DNA from: Alviniconcha marisindica
Taxonomy: Eukaryota > Mollusca > Gastropoda > Provannidae
Reading direction: 5' to 3'
Assembly: GCA_018857735.1 (NCBI GenBank)
Contig: JABMCL010001960.1
Coordinates: 547,501 to 611,500, forward strand
DNA: 64,000 bases
The translations under genes and the position numbers were made by a program. Under the pieces are notes generated by a model. The model did no database searches. It was not told the DNA's origin and saw nothing but the letters and a program-made list of their open reading frames with translations. This document shows positions 49,001 to 55,575 of the stretch, in pieces (position 1 is the first letter of the stretch; each line of letters opens with the position of its first letter).

Positions 49001-51648
49001 CAATAAACAAAGCACTCTGCAGTTTGTAGGTAAGATGCACATTTCCAAACTGTTTTCATCAGCATCTGTCTCATTAGCATTTATAATACACACACACACA
49101 AAAAGAAGCAAGCAAACAAACAATCACAGCAAAAAATTCACAGCATTTGACAACAGTATCCAACTCTCATCTAATCACATCTCACACAATGATAAGCAGT
49201 TGTCATCTAATCAGCATTTCACACAACACTGTCATCTAATCAGCATTTGTATTATCCCACCAGCACTTTTCTCGAGGGCAGTGCCCCAACAGCAACTGCC
49301 CATAAGTTGAATTTGGAGGTTTTCGGTTTGGAAATCTTTGGTACCTATGTTTCTGGCAATGACTTTCTGTACCAGATGGTTCATACACAAGAGATTTCAA
49401 TCACTGGAATGTGATTGTCATTTGGCTTAGCTCTTGTCTATGACCTCAGTTTATATATCGTTCCTTGTGTTTACACAGTATTTGGCCTGACTGTTCATGG
49501 CTAGGAAATATTCTGTATGATAGTGGTATGATATCTGCATTAGTCTTCATGGTGTGGATAGTTGACCTGCATTAGCCTGCATGATAGTGATATGATTCCT
49601 TTATTACCCTGCTTGACATTGAGTGTTACCTTGTTACCTACAGGATGGTAATATATTAATCACCAGTATTAGCCTATAATATTTATGACAGTGAGATGCT
49701 ACCGTATTACCCTATGTTTTGGTATATATTACCTGCTTATATGAGAGTGATATGTTGCCTGTATTTCCCTGCCTGATGTTGACTAATTTCCCTGCCTGAT
49801 GTTGACTAATTTCCCCGCCTGAGGTTGACTAATTTCCCTGCCTGATGTTGTTGCATGTCTTACCTTGCCTGATGTTGCCTGTATTCCCTGCCTGATGTTG
49901 CCTGTATTCCCTGTCTGGTGTTAACTAATTTCCCTGCCTGATGTTGCCTGTATTCCCTGCCTGATGTTGCCTGTATTCCCTGCCTGATGTTGACTGTATT
50001 CCCTACCTGATGTTGACTAATTTCCCTGCCTGATGTTGACTAATTTCCCTGCCTGATGTTGCCTGTATTCCCTGCCTGATGTTGACTAATTTCCCTGCCT
50101 GATGTTGACTAATTTCCCTGCCTGATGTGGACTTATTTTCCTGCCCAATGTTGCCTGTATTCCCTGCCTGATGTGGACTTATTTTCCTGCCCGATGTTGA
50201 CTTATTTCCCTGCCTGAAGTTGCCTCTATTGCCTTATTTCCCTGCCTGATGTTGACTTATTTCGGCCTGATGTTGACTATGTTGCAGTGGAGTGGCAGAA
50301 CTACGTATTTAGGGGGCAGCTGCTGGTGGGTGGCTACCTGTTGCATTACCTGCCATACATGAGTGCTGACCACACCCTCTTTCTGCACCACTACCTGCCT
50401 GCTGTCATCTTTAAAATCCTTGTGCTCGCTGCATTACTAGATCACCTGGTGGCACGACACTGGAGGTAAACACTTTCTTGGGCACTGTGGCTGTGGCCAA
50501 AAATTCAGCCTGGAGAAAATCAGTTTGAGTATGCTCTGGCTTTGTAAAGTCTGCAAATGGTTTGTTCTGGATTTTATGAAATTCGTATCCAGATTATTCT
50601 GTCTCAGAGAAATTTACCGACTTTTTTTGGCACAGCGTGTGGCAAAATGTACGCTTTACTCCAGTTTGTCCAAAGTCAAAAATCAGCACAATTAACCAAC
50701 TCAGCCATTGACAGGGGAGTGTGAAACATCACCATATCATTACACTATTGAAGCTGCACAAAGTTATGCAGGCAGTTTGCTTGGTCGATGCATGCCAAGA
50801 GTCTGAGTTTGTCAGTTGATTTAAAAGTACATATAAAGACCAGAACCATGTCGCACAGCCTCTTAGCTGTTGGGAGGACATGTGGGTCCAGGAAAGGAGC
50901 ATACAAAACAAGTGGAAGTGGCCTTCTTCATGGAACACCCCCTGGCTCTTCAGTTCATGTTGGCAAAAGTTACCCTAGGAGTTATTCACTTTTTGTAGTT
51001 TTCAGTCTTGGCAAAATTTGAAAAGTAATTTTCAGGCTTGCAGGCCATTGTCCTGTAGACCCCTGCAGCTGCAAAGTAAAGGCGATAAATATTCAGTGAG
51101 TTCTGATGTGGGAAGTGCTGTCTCCATGTGAAACTAGTGAAAGGTTTATTTTAATAGTATTTTAGTATTTTGCCTGGCCATGGTGTGGCTGCCTTACCAC
51201 ATGGTTGCCAGGGCAAGTCACACACTGGGACTTTCCTGCTTTGACAGAGTTTTCTGTTGTGCTTGTTAAGCAAACTAACAATCTGATTGTGTTACATGTT
51301 ATTTCTGTGACTGTCTTCAACTTTATACACCATACCGTACTCTCTGCTCTGCTCCTGATACTCTCAGCCTCCAGATTCTTTGCACCTGACTCTCCATTGT
51401 TGGTTCCCGCACCTTTTCTGTCTTCAACCCTCTACATGGAATGACTTTCCCCTTCCTCTCCAACAGAAACCCTCTCTGGACTCCTTCATATCAAACCTCA
51501 AGATATTTATTTTTCCAAAAATAATAGACCTGCCATGTTTTCCATTCCACACTGCTATCTGCCTCTACCTGAAGTCTTTGTTTGTTGTCTGTTTAGGTTG
51601 TGTGTAAAATAAATTTTGTATTGTCAGTATACTCATGCATGTAGATGC

Positions 51649-51725
<77 letters not shown>

Positions 51726-52456
51726 CATGCATGCATATATGCGCTCTACAGACATGATTTAGCTCTTTAAAAATACTTCAATTATTATTTTTACCTGTAC
51801 ATTACCTGTTGCCTCAACTTAAGCCTCAATGTGGCTTTTTCCCCCACATGATATGGCTCATGTTTTCACAAAACTGCTAGCTGGGTGAAGACAGCTGTGG
51901 GTAGCGCTTAAAAAGTGAATGGCCCTATAAAAACATGCAGGACTGAGTGGAAGCAGGTGAGCCGGTTTGGCCACACACACACACACACACACAGCGCATT
52001 AGCCAACCAACCAGAAAGTCTCCCATCAAAAACATCATTGGCCAAGCGACATACGCTGTAACACTACAAGAAATCCTTACATGCTTGGAAATAAAATTAT
52101 GCCTAGACTACATGTGGGCTTTTTTTGGTGTGTGTGGGGGGGGGGAGATTTAAAACTTTAAAAAAAAGTTTTTGTTGGTGTGTGGCAGGGGAGGGAAGGC
52201 ACATTTTGTGCAGTTATTGCTAATGTGTTTCTCTCTCTGAATCCAAATGTAATGAGCAATGGCTTTGGGTTGTGACAGGTACATTCCAATGGCAACATTC
52301 GTGTCCTATGGCACAGTGGTGTTAATATCAGGAGCAGCCTACACTTTCCTCGAGTTTGTGCCTGTGTCACTTGGCAATGCAGACTTGACCCTGGAGGAAA
52401 TAACTAAGCTCACATGGCGGGAATCCTGGGACTTTCTCTTCCATTCAAAAGTGTAA
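25111..52456 (+). CDS. POMT1: protein O-mannosyltransferase 1, complete gene, 17 coding exons
   Basis: Transfers mannose from dolichyl-phosphate mannose to Ser/Thr of secretory proteins such as dystroglycan. POMT1 works as a heteromer with POMT2 in the ER membrane (family knowledge). I assembled 17 exons whose lengths sum to 2361 nt: 786 residues plus stop, against about 747 in human POMT1. All introns are GT-AG and all phases agree. The catalytic acidic pair FDE (residues 102-104) is intact. Membrane segments fill exons 2-8 and 15-17. The luminal MIR region spans about residues 335-545 ([26 protein letters not shown]). The end ([10 protein letters not shown]) matches the POMT1 C-terminus rather than POMT2. 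The N-terminus is about 60 residues longer before FDE than in human. Several introns contain arrays made of copies of their own 3' exon boundary. Only the first exon is uncertain. Confidence 0.93.
25201..27101. other. POMT1 intron 1
   Basis: No exon seen. Contains a poly-G run (about 25481-25501) and the inverted-repeat element at 26230-26490. Confidence 0.7.
26230..26490. mobile_element. inverted-repeat element (MITE-like)
   Basis: The arm at about 26247-26307 (TATTATGACAAAACAC, then AAGCCCCTTTTTCAAG and TACAAAACAA) pairs with the reverse complement of about 26427-26482, with a few mismatches and a 4-bp gap. The loop is about 120 bp. The same sequence family occurs at 36695-36785, 41465-42540 and 21690-21740. 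Confidence 0.65.
27102..27313 (+). CDS. POMT1: POMT1 exon 2 (residues 31-101)
   Basis: Acceptor TTTTCAG|GGGG and donor GT|GTAAGT. Encodes an acidic lead and the first membrane region [18 protein letters not shown], then LGLPRAVV, which aligns with human LTYPRAVV. Ends with two bases of a Val codon. Confidence 0.92.
27360..27612 (+). repeat. minisatellite downstream of exon 2
   Basis: About six copies of a 35-45-bp unit built around ACAGGACAAACCTGATGCAG and GTGTACACA, starting about 50 bp after the exon 2 donor. A faint resemblance to exon 2 itself (GGACATGATGCAGCTGTTG) is noted. Confidence 0.85.
27640..27835 (+). mobile_element. 3' end of the same CR1/L2-like LINE as 39500-40937
   Basis: TACCCAGTTTCTGCTACAGT, a short TG tract, TTTTGGTAGGACTGTC, TATGATGTGAGTGCTCAGGG and a TTATTATTA tail match the other two copies. 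Only the terminal 195 bp is present. Confidence 0.75.
27836..28679. other. POMT1 intron 2, unremarkable part
   Basis: No exon, LINE or tandem structure noticed. Confidence 0.5.
28680..29330. repeat. decayed minisatellite in intron 2
   Basis: Recurring variants of AAATAAACTGAGTTC, ATTCTGAGTTCTG and GGTCTGAAAAATA at irregular 30-60-bp spacing. The units are strongly diverged, so the array looks old. Confidence 0.75.
29825..30375 (+). repeat. tandem copies of the exon 3 acceptor and exon start
   Basis: About 11 units of roughly 45-60 bp end directly at the exon 3 acceptor. Each begins like the exon (GTTTGATGAGCT), skips about 15 exon bases, and continues as exon-like ACACTGTACAYRAAGAGAGT before a new TGTGTAG acceptor-like motif. 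The exon itself reads GTTTGATGAGCTGCAC and later TCATTGTACATGAAGAGAGT. Confidence 0.88.
30376..30479 (+). CDS. POMT1: POMT1 exon 3 (residues 101-136)
   Basis: Acceptor GGGCAG|GTTTG, donor GGCAG|GTTAGT. Encodes the catalytic loop: [20 protein letters not shown] and then [18 protein letters not shown] is the acidic motif of the PMT family, and HPPLGK corresponds to the conserved luminal loop. Confidence 0.95.
30480..30938. other. POMT1 intron 3
   Basis: No repeat or exon-like structure noticed. Confidence 0.6.
30939..31136 (+). CDS. POMT1: POMT1 exon 4 (residues 136-202)
   Basis: Acceptor TTTCAG|GTAAC, donor CTAG|GTAGAC. Encodes [20 protein letters not shown] and two hydrophobic segments ([31 protein letters not shown]), aligning with human [20 protein letters not shown]. 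Confidence 0.95.
31137..32104. other. POMT1 intron 4, distal part
   Basis: Three tandem copies of a roughly 55-60-bp unit lie at about 31793-31940 (CAGCTGCTATGTGAACACC and CATTTGCCATGA). A TG run is at about 32049-32066. No exon. Confidence 0.7.
32105..32319 (+). repeat. three decoy copies of the exon 5 acceptor and exon start
   Basis: TTTCAGACAATGCC recurs with acceptor-like AGs at 32113, 32182 and (TTTCAGACAGTGTC) 32247 before the true one at 32319. Spacings are 69, 65 and 72 bp. The copies continue for about 35 exon bases (GTGCAGTCTC, TTTCATGCTGATG) before diverging. Confidence 0.88.
32320..32428 (+). CDS. POMT1: POMT1 exon 5 (residues 202-238)
   Basis: Acceptor ATTTCAG|ACAAT, donor CACAG|GTATGG. 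Encodes [20 protein letters not shown] and [17 protein letters not shown], aligning with human [20 protein letters not shown]. Confidence 0.95.
32429..33269. other. POMT1 intron 5, part upstream of the LINE
   Basis: A near-duplicate pair around GTTGTGGTGGTGGTGGTGGT-type tracts and ATGATCAACACC / ATGGTCAGCACC (about 32610-32740). No exon. Confidence 0.5.
33270..35300 (-). pseudogene. CR1/Jockey-like LINE, 5'-truncated, in POMT1 intron 5
   Basis: Minus strand, in order: [16 protein letters not shown] (near 35280; the usual AFDK Asp is Asn), [20 protein letters not shown] and [16 protein letters not shown] (the FADD catalytic box, about 35110-34990), a middle part with [17 protein letters not shown] and [10 protein letters not shown] (34851-34519), and the C-terminal Cys/His region [18 protein letters not shown] (34500-33892). 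Frames change between blocks. The 3' UTR contains the (CA)n run at 33563-33648 and GA runs, and the element ends at 33277-33292 with a GATT-repeat tail typical of the clade. It lies antisense to POMT1. Confidence 0.85.
35301..35628. other. POMT1 intron 5, between LINE and hairpin
   Basis: No exon-like or repeat structure noticed. Confidence 0.5.
35629..35697. repeat. near-perfect hairpin just upstream of exon 6
   Basis: The 33-nt arms 35629-35661 and 35665-35697 are reverse complements with two mismatches and a CAA loop. The hairpin ends 23 bp before exon 6, close to where a branch point should lie. Confidence 0.9.
35721..35786 (+). CDS. POMT1: POMT1 exon 6 (residues 238-260), 66-nt microexon-like
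   Basis: Acceptor ATGTGTGCAG|GGC with a poor pyrimidine tract, donor CTCAG|GTAGGT. Encodes [20 protein letters not shown], aligning with human [20 protein letters not shown]. Exon length, phase and conserved WWFW settle it. Confidence 0.92.
35787..36130. other. POMT1 intron 6
   Basis: Short intron without distinctive structure. Confidence 0.6.
36131..36224 (+). CDS. POMT1: POMT1 exon 7 (residues 260-291)
   Basis: Acceptor GTTTCAG|TGTCA, donor GAT|GTGCGT. Encodes [20 protein letters not shown] and [11 protein letters not shown], aligning with human [20 protein letters not shown]. A TG-rich region with a (TG)n run (about 36297-36358) follows the donor. Confidence 0.9.
36370..37163 (+). repeat. 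tandem copies of the exon 8 acceptor and exon start
   Basis: Six fairly similar 44-49-bp units (about 36880-37163) each contain GTCTGATAAAGCAGCTGATGG (or one or two changes), TTGCTGTGTATCTGTCAT and an AAC or AACAG end, and the last runs straight into exon 8. Older relatives occur at 36375-36620 and 36840-36880, and these keep more exon-like sequence (AGAGTTATGATATTGCTGTG; GTTGTGATGTTGCTGT). A dispersed-element copy at about 36650-36785 interrupts the array. Confidence 0.85.
37164..37319 (+). CDS. POMT1: POMT1 exon 8 (residues 292-343)
   Basis: Acceptor ATAACAG|GTATG, donor GGAG|GTAACA, phase 0 at both ends. Encodes [20 protein letters not shown] and on to [16 protein letters not shown], nearly identical to human [16 protein letters not shown] at the start of the luminal MIR region. 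Confidence 0.96.
37320..38617. other. POMT1 intron 8
   Basis: A (TG)n run of over 40 units (about 37336-37421) starts 16 bp after the donor. A candidate LINE 3' tail in minus orientation lies at about 38066-38110 (AACAATAACAATA, then CTTTGTTAATCCC). A T-rich block (38450-38530) and a poly-C run (about 38533-38552) precede exon 9. Confidence 0.7.
38618..38847 (+). CDS. POMT1: POMT1 exon 9 (residues 344-420)
   Basis: Acceptor ATTCCAG|GGTG, donor GACAG|GTCAGG. Encodes the first MIR segment: [41 protein letters not shown] and [16 protein letters not shown], very close to human POMT1. Confidence 0.97.
39102..39194 (+). CDS. POMT1: POMT1 exon 10 (residues 420-451)
   Basis: Acceptor TTGACAG|GAATA, donor AACAG|GTCAGT. 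Encodes [20 protein letters not shown] and [10 protein letters not shown] of the second MIR segment. Confidence 0.95.
39500..40937 (+). pseudogene. CR1/L2-like LINE in POMT1 intron 10, nearly intact RT 3' half
   Basis: A long plus frame (39562-40488) encodes [40 protein letters not shown] and [12 protein letters not shown], so the RT box is TDD where FADD/YADD is usual. A frameshift near 40440 moves the C-terminus to another frame ([10 protein letters not shown] near 40685). The 3' UTR carries TCAGTACCCAGTTTCTGCTA and ends in an ATT-repeat tail at about 40922-40937. It is 5' truncated near 39500, with an in-frame break before HSTET-like sequence. Same strand as POMT1. Two shorter copies are at 7494 and 27640. 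Confidence 0.88.
40938..41224. other. POMT1 intron 10, end
   Basis: G-rich stretch at about 41040-41070; otherwise unremarkable. Confidence 0.5.
41225..41321 (+). CDS. POMT1: POMT1 exon 11 (residues 451-483)
   Basis: Acceptor GTTCCAG|CCATG, donor AGAGTG|GTCAGT. Encodes [20 protein letters not shown] and [13 protein letters not shown], near-identical to human [20 protein letters not shown]. Confidence 0.97.
41595..41850 (-). pseudogene. LINE APE-type endonuclease fragment
   Basis: The minus strand reads [20 protein letters not shown] and [20 protein letters not shown], then KGD, a stop where Trp or Phe is usual, then NAKVG, and [12 protein letters not shown]. This is the metal-binding and substrate region of apurinic-endonuclease domains in non-LTR elements (the type often annotated as craniofacial development protein 2-like). 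Stops make it non-functional. Confidence 0.75.
41887..42058 (+). pseudogene. partial copy of POMT1 exon 12 fused to inverted intron 12
   Basis: CATCCATTTTATAGCACC and the acceptor CCTGTCAG|GAAATTGTGAAC are duplicated from 43900-43950, and the exon match runs to CAGAGTCAGGTG (about 41975). The sequence then switches to the reverse complement of intron 12 bases (TACATGGACTGCTGAAGTTT). Splicing from 41919 to a GTGAAA donor at 42044 would insert 125 nt and shift the frame, so it is probably silent. Confidence 0.8.
42553..43937. other. POMT1 intron 11, remainder
   Basis: About 42685-42895 is the duplicate of the segment inside the upstream insertion (shared CTAAGATCCCATTAAACATT and CTTCCAGGACTCTTTTTAGT). 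A (CA)n run spans about 42942-43010. Near 43560-43620 a 24-bp phrase (GAAGCCATGCAAACC) is tandemly duplicated. No other exon. Confidence 0.65.
43938..44030 (+). CDS. POMT1: POMT1 exon 12 (residues 484-514)
   Basis: Acceptor CCTGTCAG|GAAAT, donor CTAAGG|GTAACT, phase 0. Encodes [20 protein letters not shown] and [11 protein letters not shown], aligning with human [20 protein letters not shown]. Confidence 0.96.
44340..45578 (+). repeat. 61-bp tandem array of the exon 13 acceptor and exon start
   Basis: Acceptor-like GTGTGTTGCAG|ATCACAGG recurs exactly every 61 bp, with AG ends at 44968, 45029, 45090, 45151, 45212, 45273, 45334, 45395, 45456 and 45517. The eleventh, at 45578, is the real exon 13 acceptor. 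Each unit starts with exon bases (ATCACAGGCAAACAGCTACC and AGAG) and continues with diverged exon-like sequence. Units before 44960 become steadily more diverged and irregular, the oldest near 44350-44700 (GTGCAAATAGCCACTAGAGT). The array is open in long frames only because of the repeat. Confidence 0.97.
45579..45693 (+). CDS. POMT1: POMT1 exon 13 (residues 515-553)
   Basis: Acceptor GTTGCAG|ATCAC, donor CAAGA|GTGAGT. Encodes [20 protein letters not shown] and [13 protein letters not shown], against human LPDWGYRQLEI and [12 protein letters not shown]. The acceptor is the last of 11 identical ones. Confidence 0.95.
45694..46995. other. POMT1 intron 13
   Basis: No extra exon. A stray 16-bp piece of exon 13 (AGGCAAACAGCTACCA) lies near 46862. 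A degenerate copy of the exon 14 acceptor region may lie at about 46885-46930 (ATGTTTACCTGCTGG). Confidence 0.6.
46996..47216 (+). CDS. POMT1: POMT1 exon 14 (residues 553-626)
   Basis: Acceptor CTGTGCAG|AGAAG, donor AGCAAC|GTGAGT. Begins with a charged [20 protein letters not shown] segment, then [35 protein letters not shown] and [11 protein letters not shown], matching human [20 protein letters not shown]. Confidence 0.96.
47217..47490. other. POMT1 intron 14
   Basis: Short intron, nothing distinctive. Confidence 0.6.
47491..47617 (+). CDS. POMT1: POMT1 exon 15 (residues 627-669)
   Basis: Acceptor CTGCCCAG|GCCC, donor GAAG|GTATTT. Encodes [20 protein letters not shown] and [15 protein letters not shown], a membrane helix followed by a basic cytosolic turn, as in human [20 protein letters not shown]. 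Confidence 0.96.
47618..49560. other. POMT1 intron 15, distal part
   Basis: No exon seen. Near 48360-48420 a phrase with CATCCTGATATAACCAT recurs in weaker form near 21290 (TCCTGATATAACCATACTGG), suggesting another dispersed repeat. CATCTAATCA / CAGCATTT phrases recur near 49160-49260. Confidence 0.5.
49561..50287 (+). repeat. minisatellite ending at the exon 16 acceptor
   Basis: From about 49750 a unit of about 23 bp alternates between TTCCCTGCCTGATGTTGACT and TTCCCTGCCTGATGTTGCCT forms for some 20 copies. The last (GGCCTGATGTTGACTATG) runs into TTGCAG|TGGAG of exon 16. No clear exon copy is inside the unit, unlike introns 2, 4, 7 and 12. Confidence 0.9.
50288..50465 (+). CDS. POMT1: POMT1 exon 16 (residues 669-728)
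   Basis: Acceptor ATGTTGCAG|TGGAG, donor TGGAG|GTAAAC. Encodes [20 protein letters not shown] and [20 protein letters not shown], matching human [20 protein letters not shown]. Membrane segments. Confidence 0.96.
50466..52278. other. POMT1 intron 16
   Basis: Holds a LINE fragment (51300-51620), a (TG)n run (about 51652-51721) and poly-G (about 52136-52146). A plausible polyadenylation-like AATAAA near 51609 belongs to the LINE tail. Confidence 0.6.
51300..51620 (+). pseudogene. L2/CR1-like LINE C-terminal fragment
   Basis: Across two frames it reads RTFSVFNP, then [20 protein letters not shown] and [11 protein letters not shown], the common C-terminal phrase of these RT ORFs (SFSVFGPxxWNSLPLSLR, LDSFKSxLKTxLF). 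It is frameshifted and 5' truncated. Confidence 0.75.
52279..52456 (+). CDS. POMT1: POMT1 exon 17, last coding exon (residues 728-786)
   Basis: Acceptor TTGTGACAG|GTACA. Encodes [36 protein letters not shown] and [18 protein letters not shown], then TAA at 52454. Human POMT1 ends KALRWKDSWDILIRKH. Confidence 0.96.
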
Positions 52457-52485
52457 CTGTTTTTGACTGAGATAAAGATGTGTGT

Positions 52486-52491
52486 AATAAA
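52486..52491 (+). terminator. POMT1 polyadenylation signal
   Basis: AATAAA 30 bp after the stop codon, followed by a TG-rich stretch. A second AATAAA near 52552 is an alternative. Confidence 0.65.
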
Positions 52492-52499
52492 ATCATTAG

Positions 52500-53625
52500 T
52501 GTTAGACTGTTGGATGGTTAACATTGCAATTTCCTTGAATGCTATAAGTGAAATAAATGCTAAACTTGCAGGATGGTAGTACTTACTGAGTTTAACTTCT
52601 TCATACCACTTCCAGTGCCCTTGACTTTCTTTCAAGCTCAAAGTAATGTCAAATGACTGAAGCTGAATGCTGTATAATTTCTCAGCAATGTTCTCAATTT
52701 TAACCTTCATATGATTGTTAGCTACAGAGACTAGGTCATGTATGTAATACCATTTTTCACTTTGGCGATTTCTCAAGTGATATAATGTGTTTTCTGACTG
52801 CAAAAAAAATATGTAATGGTGACATTTCCATGGACACAGTTTAAGTCAAGTCTGTCAAGAGCTTTGCATTATTATAACCTCTCGAGTACTCTATCAAATG
52901 AAACTAGGTTTTAATGCCTTGCTCTTATTTGAAGGTCACTGAGGTAACTTTCAAGTTGCATATTTCTTGGCAAGTTCTTGTCCTTGGTTTTTACGTGTAT
53001 TTACAAGGTCCTACACTGTGTCTTTTTCATGACTTTGGCATGTATTTAAGACAAATAATTATGTATTTAAGGCAGACGGTTTACACAATGATAACTTCCA
53101 CTTTTGGATCAGTTTCAGTGACCATGAGTGACTTTCAGGGTCTCAGTGGTAATTTAAAATGGAACCAGAAAAGTTGTGTTTTTAGGGATGTTTTTATCCC
53201 GTTCAGATCAAATTTTGTATCATACATGCATGTACCTAAATTATATTTGGAAATAATCATAGACATAATGGTTTAAATAAGTAATTCACATTTGCTTAAG
53301 ATAGATAGGTGATGCATTTTCTGCTTCCGTAAAAACACAATTTTTTACATTTTCTTAGATGTTTTTGTGGGGGTGGGAGAAAGGGGTGCTGTTGAATTCT
53401 TGGTGCAGTGTTCTTCAACAGCTTTGGATATGGGTGGGGAGGGTTCAGCCAAATAGTATTATCCAAAGTATATATCAGAACCATCGGTGTATGTTTTATT
53501 TCTGCACAGCTATTGGGGGTGGGTGGGGGGGGGGGAGGGTAGTCCAGTGAAACTTGAAGCAGATTATATATTTGGTGTAAATTTAAAGAAACAATCAATT
53601 TATTGTTTTATTCTGTTTCACTGTC

Positions 53626-53676
<51 letters not shown>

Positions 53677-54089
53677 TGCTTTATTGAGATGGTTCATCAG
53701 TATTGCATACTATTCAAATTAAACTCACAAAATCAAGTCACATGCCATAGTTCTAACCTTAAGTTTAACCAATTAAAAAGTGTACAGGTTACAGAATTCA
53801 CTTTTGTATAGCTACAAACTTTCTTTCTTTCACAATATGGTGCTGAAAACTGCAAAACACTTAGGCACAGGTACATTGAAAAGACTCATAGTGTTTATAT
53901 TAGTTTGCAAGTTCAGTAGTGTGTGTGGTGGCCATGGTGTGCACATTACTGACAGACCACTGATGTGTGAGATCTTCCTCAACCTGGATTTCCCCCCCCC
54001 CCCCCCCCCCCCAAACAAAAACACCTGTGGGATGAGATTAAAAGAAAAGAAGATAAGGATCACGTCAGCTTCAGCGAGCTCTGACCAGC
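52500..54089. other. intergenic stretch
   Basis: No supported gene. Contains an (AT)n run (about 53634-53672), poly-G (about 53525-53536) and a poly-C run (about 53992-54012). Confidence 0.5.
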
Positions 54090-54575
54090 AAGTTGAATGC
54101 AGTCCCCCAGTTCTAACTTGGTGCATTCACTGCAATCCCCCGGTTCTAACTTGGTGCATTCACTGCAATCCCCCGGTTCTAACTTGGTGTATTCACTGCA
54201 ATCCCCCAGTTCTAACCTGGTGCATTCACTGCAGTCCCCCAGTTCTAACCTGGTGCATTCACTGCAATCCCCCAGTTCTAACCTGGTGCATTCACTGCAA
54301 TCCCCCAGTTCTAACTTGGTGCATTCACTGCAATCCCCCAGTTCTAACCTGGTGCATTCACTGCAATCCCCCAGTTCTAACCTGGTGCATTCATTGCAAT
54401 CCCCCCAGTTCTAACCTGGTTCATTCACTGCAATCCCCCAGTTCTAACCTGGTGCATTCACTGCAATCCCCCAGTTCTAACCTGGTTCATTTACTGCAAT
54501 CCCCCAGTTCTAACCTGGTGCATTTACTGCAATCCCCCAGTTCTAACCTGGTTCATTCACTGCAAACTCCCACTT
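54090..54575 (+). repeat. 33-bp minisatellite
   Basis: About 14 copies of a 33-bp unit (CCCCAGTTCTAACCTGGTGC followed by ATTCACTGCAATC). Because 33 is a multiple of three, one frame stays open and spells an 11-residue repeat (NPPVLTWCIHC). There is no evidence of a protein. Confidence 0.95.
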
Positions 54576-55294
54576 TAGTTGGCAGCAGCCACACCCACTA
54601 TTAAACTTGCAAAGTCAATTTTTTCAGTGCACATGTGCTTAAATGAAGTGATGCAGCATTTTGTCATTTTGCTATATAACACATTGTGAATGAAGTTTGT
54701 AATTAAGCAAAGAAAAAATAATTATGTAACTCAACTATTTTTTAATAGTTTTTTAAAATTAGAACTGTTCCATGTTTTTTTATTCTGTGAGTATAAATAC
54801 ATGTGACATCTGTGCTTGATTAATATGTATTCAAATGTACTGATTTGTGAAATCATGATTAGGTGATTGTAAAAACTGACTAATGATGGCTAATGACAAT
54901 TAATGCTGAACCAGGTGCCACAATGCACACTTACATTCTACTCTCAACACCAATAAGTGTGTATATTTACAGAATATGTAAGTTTTATTCAAACACTGTT
55001 ACCACTATCTCTCTCTAAACTACTAAAATATGTGCACTGTAAAACTGTACAACACTAACTCAACACACCTTAAACAGATACAATATTTTTTATTCAATAG
55101 AAAGTTACTACTGCCAGTACTAACAACAAACACAATGTGTGGCATTGCATCACAAAATTATCAGCTAGGCTAATCCCTATTAGTATGGGGAGACAACACA
55201 ACACAACAGAGAATGAGTTTGCAGACTGTCTCCACACACAAATAGCACATTCAGTGGCAGGCTGTCACTGACACATTACCTTCACCTTCATGGC
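54576..55294. other. intergenic AT-rich stretch
   Basis: No exon. TTTATT at about 55088 would give a minus-strand AATAAA about 200 bp after the end of the candidate exon at 55298-55575. Confidence 0.5.
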
Positions 55295-55297
55295 TCC

Positions 55298-55575
55298 CTA
55301 GTCCAGTGTCCTATTGACACTACACACACTGAAGTCTTGACGCTCCTTTCTGTATGTTACAAAAACACTGTCTCCTCCTGGAAGCCAAGGGCAAATAGTT
55401 ATAAGGCACACTTGTAGAGGAAGTCCCTTCAGCAAATGGCTCTTCCGGTGCAGCTCCTCAAAATTGTAGAACTGACGCAACTTCACAGATAGCTGACACC
55501 TTATCCTACAGAATTTACCCTCTTTCACATACCAGGTGTAGAACACCACACCAGCCTTACATATGTTACTGAACT
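55298..55575 (-). CDS. candidate terminal exon of an unidentified gene
   Basis: The minus strand is open for about 90 codons after an acceptor-like AAGTTCAG and reads like real protein: VVFYTWYVKEGKFCRIRCQL, FYNFEELHRKSHLLKGLPLQ, PWLPGGDSVFVTYRKERQDF, then a stop at 55298. It has a balanced composition with Trp, Cys and hydrophobic patches. There is a minus AATAAA about 200 bp further on. Upstream on the same strand (55865-55730) are two more protein-like pieces, KLTCVVERLDSLLAKQLLAS and GDYRYWKKLPD, separated by a stop, the second ending at a GTGAGT donor. I do not recognise the family. It may be the end of a real gene, a pseudogene or an old mobile-element ORF. Confidence 0.35.

Noticed and set aside
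52339..52803. 154-codon minus frame across the POMT1 3' end
   Set aside because: It overlaps the last POMT1 exon antisense, with no recognised domain or splice context; most likely chance in AT-rich sequence.
53780..54604. 274-codon plus frame with NPPVLTWCIHC repeats
   Set aside because: Open only because of the 33-bp minisatellite; it shifts between repeat phrases in two frames and has no recognised domain.
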